Positions 6,398 through 8,962 of a stretch of 8,962 bases of DNA are shown one piece after another; the stretch's first letter is position 1; each line of letters begins with the position of its first letter. The notes below the pieces were generated by a model that made no database searches, was not told the DNA's origin, and was given only the letters and a program-made list of their open reading frames with translations. Origin of the DNA: CAYTRS01 sp964440305 (GTDB taxonomy: Bacteria; Patescibacteriota; Minisyncoccia; Moranbacterales; JAKLHP01); contig CAYTRS010000025.1 in assembly GCA_964440305.1 (NCBI GenBank), forward strand, positions 1-8,962. The letters are read 5' to 3'. Made by a program: the position numbers and the translations under genes.

Positions 6398-6847
6398 TCA
6401 AAATAAAAAAGCTCCGTAAGGAGCTTTGCAAAAAATCATTTCCTGAAGGGCGTTGTCCAGAAGTTCTGGATCTATGCCCTCTTTTTTCATTTCAGACTGA
6501 AGAATTTCATATTCTTCATCCACCCAGTTGAATGCGTTTTCTAACTCTTCCAGAGTGGATTCTATATTCAAGGAGCTGTTTACCGAAGAGATAAATTCTA
6601 GGCTTCTCTCCATAGTTGGAACAAAGAAAGAAAAAGAGGTGCCTCGAAGAATTTCTGTCAATCTTTCCACTTTAATCTGAGTTACAACTAAATAACAGAT
6701 CATCCCTCTTCTCTTTTCTTCGTCTTCATTGATTTCTTCCCGACTGGGAACATACTCCTCAATCATTTCTTCATCTTCACCTGAAGAAACGGTGTAACAA
6801 GAAGAAAAAAGCAAAACAAAAACCAGAATAAATAAATAGTTTTTCAT
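6398..6847 (-). CDS. Small predicted lipoprotein of unknown function
   Basis: A 149-residue protein starting at the ATG at 6847. Residues 1-17, MKNYLFILVFVLLFSSC, form a short basic n-region, a hydrophobic core and a lipobox-like FSSC, so cleavage before C17 and lipid attachment are expected. The mature part opens with an acidic, disordered stretch (about 22-47, rich in Glu), then a probably helical domain including the acidic NIESTLEELENAFNWVDEEYEIL region. I recognise no family. An ATG at 6904 is in frame but lies upstream of the predicted transcription start, so it is rejected; the inner start has an excellent Shine-Dalgarno. The last nine codons and the stop overlap the gene's own terminator. 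With its own promoter and terminator it is a self-contained transcription unit. Confidence 0.8.
   Translation of the reverse strand: MKNYLFILVFVLLFSSCYTVSSGEDEEMIEEYVPSREEINEDEEKRRGMICYLVVTQIKVERLTEILRGTSFSFFVPTMERSLEFISSVNSSLNIESTLEELENAFNWVDEEYEILQSEMKKEGIDPELLDNALQEMIFCKAPYGAFLF
6401..6427 (-). terminator. Rho-independent terminator within the lipoprotein 3' codons
   Basis: On the minus strand AAAGCTCC (6420-6427) and GGAGCTTT (6408-6415) form an 8-bp stem with a TTAC loop, followed by TTTATTTT. The hairpin encodes KAPYGAFLF and runs up to the stop codon at 6398-6400. The T-run lies only on the minus-strand side. Confidence 0.85.
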
Positions 6848-6852
6848 CTCTC

Positions 6853-6861
6853 CCTCCTCCT
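6853..6861 (-). promoter_or_regulatory. Strong Shine-Dalgarno deciding the lipoprotein start
   Basis: Minus-strand AGGAGGAGG contains two overlapping GGAGG cores ending 5 and 8 nt before the ATG at 6847. It fixes the start and is the best ribosome binding site in the window. Confidence 0.85.
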
Positions 6862-6894
6862 GATATAATTTTTTATAAAAAGAACCGAGGGAAA

Positions 6895-6923
6895 ATAATA
6901 GCACGTTTGATTTTATTTGTCAA
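6895..6923 (-). promoter_or_regulatory. Near-consensus sigma70-type promoter for the lipoprotein gene
   Basis: Minus-strand TTGACA (6918-6923), a 17-bp spacer (6901-6917), then TATTAT (6895-6900): a perfect -35, ideal spacing and a 5/6 -10. The predicted start is near 6888, giving a 5' leader of about 40 nt before the ATG. Confidence 0.85.
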
Positions 6924-6977
6924 TAAGGACACCAGGAATTCAGTTTTTTATTCTTTCATAAAGTATTTTTTGTTCGC

Positions 6978-7106
6978 CTATCTTTTTCCGCCTCCTTTTG
7001 ATTTCTTTATTATAATTTTTTGTATGGCAAAAACGCTTTTTCCAGAAACCCGCATTTTCGGTCTTTTTTTCTTTTCTCTTTTTACTGCTTTGATTTTCTT
7101 GCACAT
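6978..7106 (-). CDS. 42-residue lysine/arginine-rich small protein
   Basis: Read from the ATG at 7106 (a second in-frame ATG sits immediately upstream at 7109) to a TAG at 6978-6980. It begins MCKKIKAVKREKKKRPKMR, continues VSGKSVFAIQKIIIKKSK and ends GGGKR. It is strongly basic with almost no acidic residues, which suggests nucleic acid or ribosome binding, but I recognise no family. Evidence that it is translated is comparative: the related locus at 6186-6295 matches mainly with synonymous or conservative changes (AAG/AAA, GTA/GTC, ATA/ATT, ATA/ATC), and two serines are kept although their codons switch between AGC and TCN (AGC/TCG at residue 24, TCA/AGC at 36). It begins 18-21 bp after the stop of the upstream TM-protein gene and is probably co-transcribed. 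No clear Shine-Dalgarno. Confidence 0.65.
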   Translation of the reverse strand: MCKKIKAVKREKKKRPKMRVSGKSVFAIQKIIIKKSKGGGKR

Positions 7107-7127
7107 CATTAATAAATAATGAGTATC

Positions 7128-7778
7128 TTACAATTGCTGATTAAATTCTTTGCGGTATTTTGCAATCACTTCCGGGTATTTTTTCTCATAGCTTTGGGAA
7201 AAAACGCATTCTCCCATGCAATCAGGAATCCAATACTCTATCGGTTTTCCCGCCTCTCTTGCCAGCCACCCGGCATATCCGTCTGCTGTTATCACTTCAA
7301 TGTTGTATGTATACCTGGCATAATTGACCATTTTGCTTATTTCCTCTTCGCTGTATTTGTGTACCGTAATCGTTATCGATTCCCTATTTTCATTTTCCTT
7401 CATATAATCAGCGTAGGGATTTATAATTTTGTTCTCCAATTCTTCCTTTTCGCCGTCTGTGAATAATCCGCTTGGAATGAAAGTTACTACCGGCAAGGAA
7501 ATCCCGCTGGCATGGTTACTCTTTGCTTCATTCGGAAGATTGGTCTTATTATTTTCTTCCGTTAAACCGGCTGGCTTTTCGGCTTCAGGCTGTTTCTCTT
7601 TAATTCCTTGGGAAATATCCTTTGGTTGTTTCATTTCATTTCCAGCAGAATTCCTTCCCATCCGATAAAAAATTCCCGCAACCGCTGCCAAAATCAAAAT
7701 GGAAACAGCGATAACCAATATGCGAATCCAAACATTTTTTGAAGAAGATTGCGGAGAGGCTATATTTTCCTGATCCAT
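7128..7778 (-). CDS. Single-pass membrane protein with an extracytoplasmic domain, function unknown
   Basis: A 216-residue protein. Residues 1-17 are polar, about 18-38 (IRILVIAVSILILAAVAG region) form one transmembrane helix with a basic YRMGR stop on its C-side, and about 45-92 are a Lys/Glu/Pro-rich, probably disordered linker. A compact domain (about 93-216) follows, with the segments LPVVTFIPSGLF, SITITVHKYSEEEI and NIEVITADGYAGW, and a CX3C pair (C187, C191) in PDCMGEC before a final helix. I do not recognise the family. Helix orientation, and so an outside location for the domain, is inferred. It starts 15 bp after the stop of the flavoprotein gene, so the two probably form one transcript, with the 42-codon gene after it. 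No Shine-Dalgarno. Confidence 0.75.
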   Translation of the reverse strand: MDQENIASPQSSSKNVWIRILVIAVSILILAAVAGIFYRMGRNSAGNEMKQPKDISQGIKEKQPEAEKPAGLTEENNKTNLPNEAKSNHASGISLPVVTFIPSGLFTDGEKEELENKIINPYADYMKENENRESITITVHKYSEEEISKMVNYARYTYNIEVITADGYAGWLAREAGKPIEYWIPDCMGECVFSQSYEKKYPEVIAKYRKEFNQQL

Positions 7779-7793
7779 ATGTTGTTTTAATTG

Positions 7794-8962
7794 TTATGTT
7801 TTCATTTTACCACAGGCATTTTCTCCCGCAACATATCCCGTGCTCCAACAGATTTGAAGATTGTATCCGCCGGTCGGACCGTCAAGATCAATGATTTCTC
7901 CGGCAAAGAAAAGATTTTCTATAAGCTTTGACTGCATTGTTTTTGAATTTATCCCTTTAAGATCCACTCCTCCGCTCGTCACAATCGCCTGATCATATCC
8001 CATCAAATCTTCCACTGTCAGCCTCAAATTCTTAAGAATTATTCTCAAATTTTTCCTTTCTTCCCTTGTGATTGAATGGAGTTTTTTGTCTCCTTTTATC
8101 CCGGACAATTTTATAATCAGCGCAATCATTTTTTGCGGAAGAAGTTCGGGAAGATAATTTTTGAAATCCTTATTGCTCATATTTTCAAAATCCCGCTGCA
8201 ACCTTTTGTCCAGCTTTTCTTCGTTTAAAGCCGGTTTCAAGTCTATTTCAATCGCAACTTCTCCGCTTTTTAAAAGTTCTCCGACGCGCTTGCTGAGATC
8301 CAGGATAATCGGACCGCTTAACCCGAAATGGGTAAAAATCATTTCGCCGAAGCGCAAATCCTGTTTTTTATTATTTTGAATAAGACTAGCTTCAATATTT
8401 TTAAGACTTAAGCCTTGAAGGTCTCTTGGCCAATCCTCTTTCACCCTTATCGGAACCAGTGCCGGAGACGGCGGAATTATTTTATGTCCCAAACTTTCCG
8501 CCCAAGAATATCCGTCGCCAGTTGAACCGGTCAGGGGATAGGCTTTTCCGCCGGTTGCCAAAATAAATTTATCCGCAAAAATTTTTCCTTTTTTAAGATT
8601 TATGGATTTTATTTTATTGCCTTCTTTTTCAAACCCTTCGACTTCCGCTCCCGACATGATTTCCACTTTGCTCCTCTTGAGCCTTCCCGTCAAAGCGTTG
8701 AGAATATCCAGGGATTTTTCCGAAACCGGGAAAATCCTCCCTCCCCGTTCCGCTTTCATCTTCACTCCCACTATTTCAAAAAAATCAACCACTTCTTGCG
8801 GTCCGAAAACCGAAAGCGCGGAGAATAAAAACTTCGCGTTTTTGCTTCCAAGTTTTTTCACAAATTCCTTGTCGTCAAATTCCGCCTGCGTAATATTGCA
8901 ACGACCCTTTCCGGTAATGAGAAGCTTTCTTCCGAGGTTCTGGTTTTTCTCAAGCAAAATAA
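7794..8962 (-). CDS. HI0933/YhiN-family FAD-dependent oxidoreductase, N-terminus cut by the window edge
   Basis: At least 389 codons are visible and the frame stays open to the right edge. The visible part starts at the end of the first FAD-binding unit: LEKNQNLGRKLLITGKGRCN is the hallmark following the Rossmann strand, so the GxGxxG motif and roughly 20-30 residues lie beyond 8962. Further family blocks are GGRIFPVSEKS, LATGGKAYPLTGSTGDGY, FTHFGLSGPIIL, VTSGGV and the C-terminal FAGEIIDLDGPTGGYNLQICWSTGYVAG, which closes over the FAD. These flavoproteins (YhiN/BaiN-like, annotated NAD(P)/FAD-dependent oxidoreductase or aminoacetone oxidase family) have few proven substrates. The TTG at 8955-8957 is an internal leucine codon, not the start. 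The stop is 15 bp before the next gene. Confidence 0.92.
   Translation of the reverse strand, partial: ILLEKNQNLGRKLLITGKGRCNITQAEFDDKEFVKKLGSKNAKFLFSALSVFGPQEVVDFFEIVGVKMKAERGGRIFPVSEKSLDILNALTGRLKRSKVEIMSGAEVEGFEKEGNKIKSINLKKGKIFADKFILATGGKAYPLTGSTGDGYSWAESLGHKIIPPSPALVPIRVKEDWPRDLQGLSLKNIEASLIQNNKKQDLRFGEMIFTHFGLSGPIILDLSKRVGELLKSGEVAIEIDLKPALNEEKLDKRLQRDFENMSNKDFKNYLPELLPQKMIALIIKLSGIKGDKKLHSITREERKNLRIILKNLRLTVEDLMGYDQAIVTSGGVDLKGINSKTMQSKLIENLFFAGEIIDLDGPTGGYNLQICWSTGYVAGENACGKMKT

Noticed and set aside
6848..6904. Longer lipoprotein start at 6904
   Set aside because: It lies upstream of the predicted transcription start and inside the promoter region, and it would bury the signal peptide behind 19 extra residues. 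The ATG at 6847 has a strong Shine-Dalgarno and a proper lipoprotein signal.
7024..7119. Plus-strand 31-codon hydrophobic ORF seven bases after a TATAAT, resembling a leaderless small membrane protein, with a counterpart at 6222-6356
   Set aside because: It is antisense to the lysine-rich gene: poly-Lys codons read backwards give Phe/Leu. Conservation between the two copies (third-position changes, AGC/TCN serine switches) follows the minus-strand frames, and TATAAT is simply part of the palindromic ATTATAAT that encodes isoleucines.
1..8962. CRISPR array, prophage, transposon or defence system
   Set aside because: No regularly spaced repeats, no transposase, integrase or phage proteins, and no nuclease or toxin-antitoxin motifs were found in the readable genes.

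Overview
The window is an AT-rich bacterial scaffold segment, most likely from a metagenome and probably a Patescibacteria/CPR (Parcubacteria-like) genome. Support for that placement is indirect: compact minus-strand gene blocks, almost no Shine-Dalgarno sequences, AT-rich intergenic DNA with degenerate TTCGAA-type repeats, many small single-TM or lysine-rich proteins of unknown function, and a fixed 100-N scaffold gap. No rRNA or marker protein fixes the taxonomy.

Left edge: a tRNA-Ser(GCT) with encoded CCA on the minus strand, then the only plus-strand protein gene, a membrane-anchored CapA/PgsA-type metallophosphatase. A bidirectional hairpin terminator at 1192-1217 separates it from a long minus-strand block.

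Minus-strand block, in transcription order (right to left): an HI0933/YhiN-type flavoprotein cut by the right edge; a single-TM protein of unknown function; a previously unlisted 42-codon lysine-rich gene (6978-7106); a small lipoprotein with its own near-consensus promoter, strong Shine-Dalgarno and terminator; a frameshifted paralogue of the lysine-rich gene (6186-6295); then a metabolic/envelope run of polyprenyl-phosphate-type GT2 glycosyltransferase, galT, DedA, tpiA, fba and a cupin protein. GalT interconverts hexose-1-phosphates and UDP-sugars, the GT2 enzyme probably charges a lipid carrier from a nucleotide sugar, DedA proteins act on lipid carriers or phospholipids, and TpiA plus Fba form the triose/hexose core of glycolysis. 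The tight packing (17-bp dedA/tpiA overlap, 13-bp tpiA/fba spacing) suggests co-transcription of at least dedA-tpiA-fba.

Two things change the annotation. First, tpiA looks broken only because of an assembly gap: the 55 bp left of the 100 Ns is repeated exactly to their right, and collapsing the 155 extra bases restores a 262-residue TIM in frame. Second, the intergenic spaces around the lipoprotein gene hold two related copies of a tiny basic protein. Their codon-level conservation, including two AGC/TCN serine switches, argues that they are or were translated. One copy is intact and the other is off by one base in an A6 tract. This pair is the most novel item here; its function is unknown.
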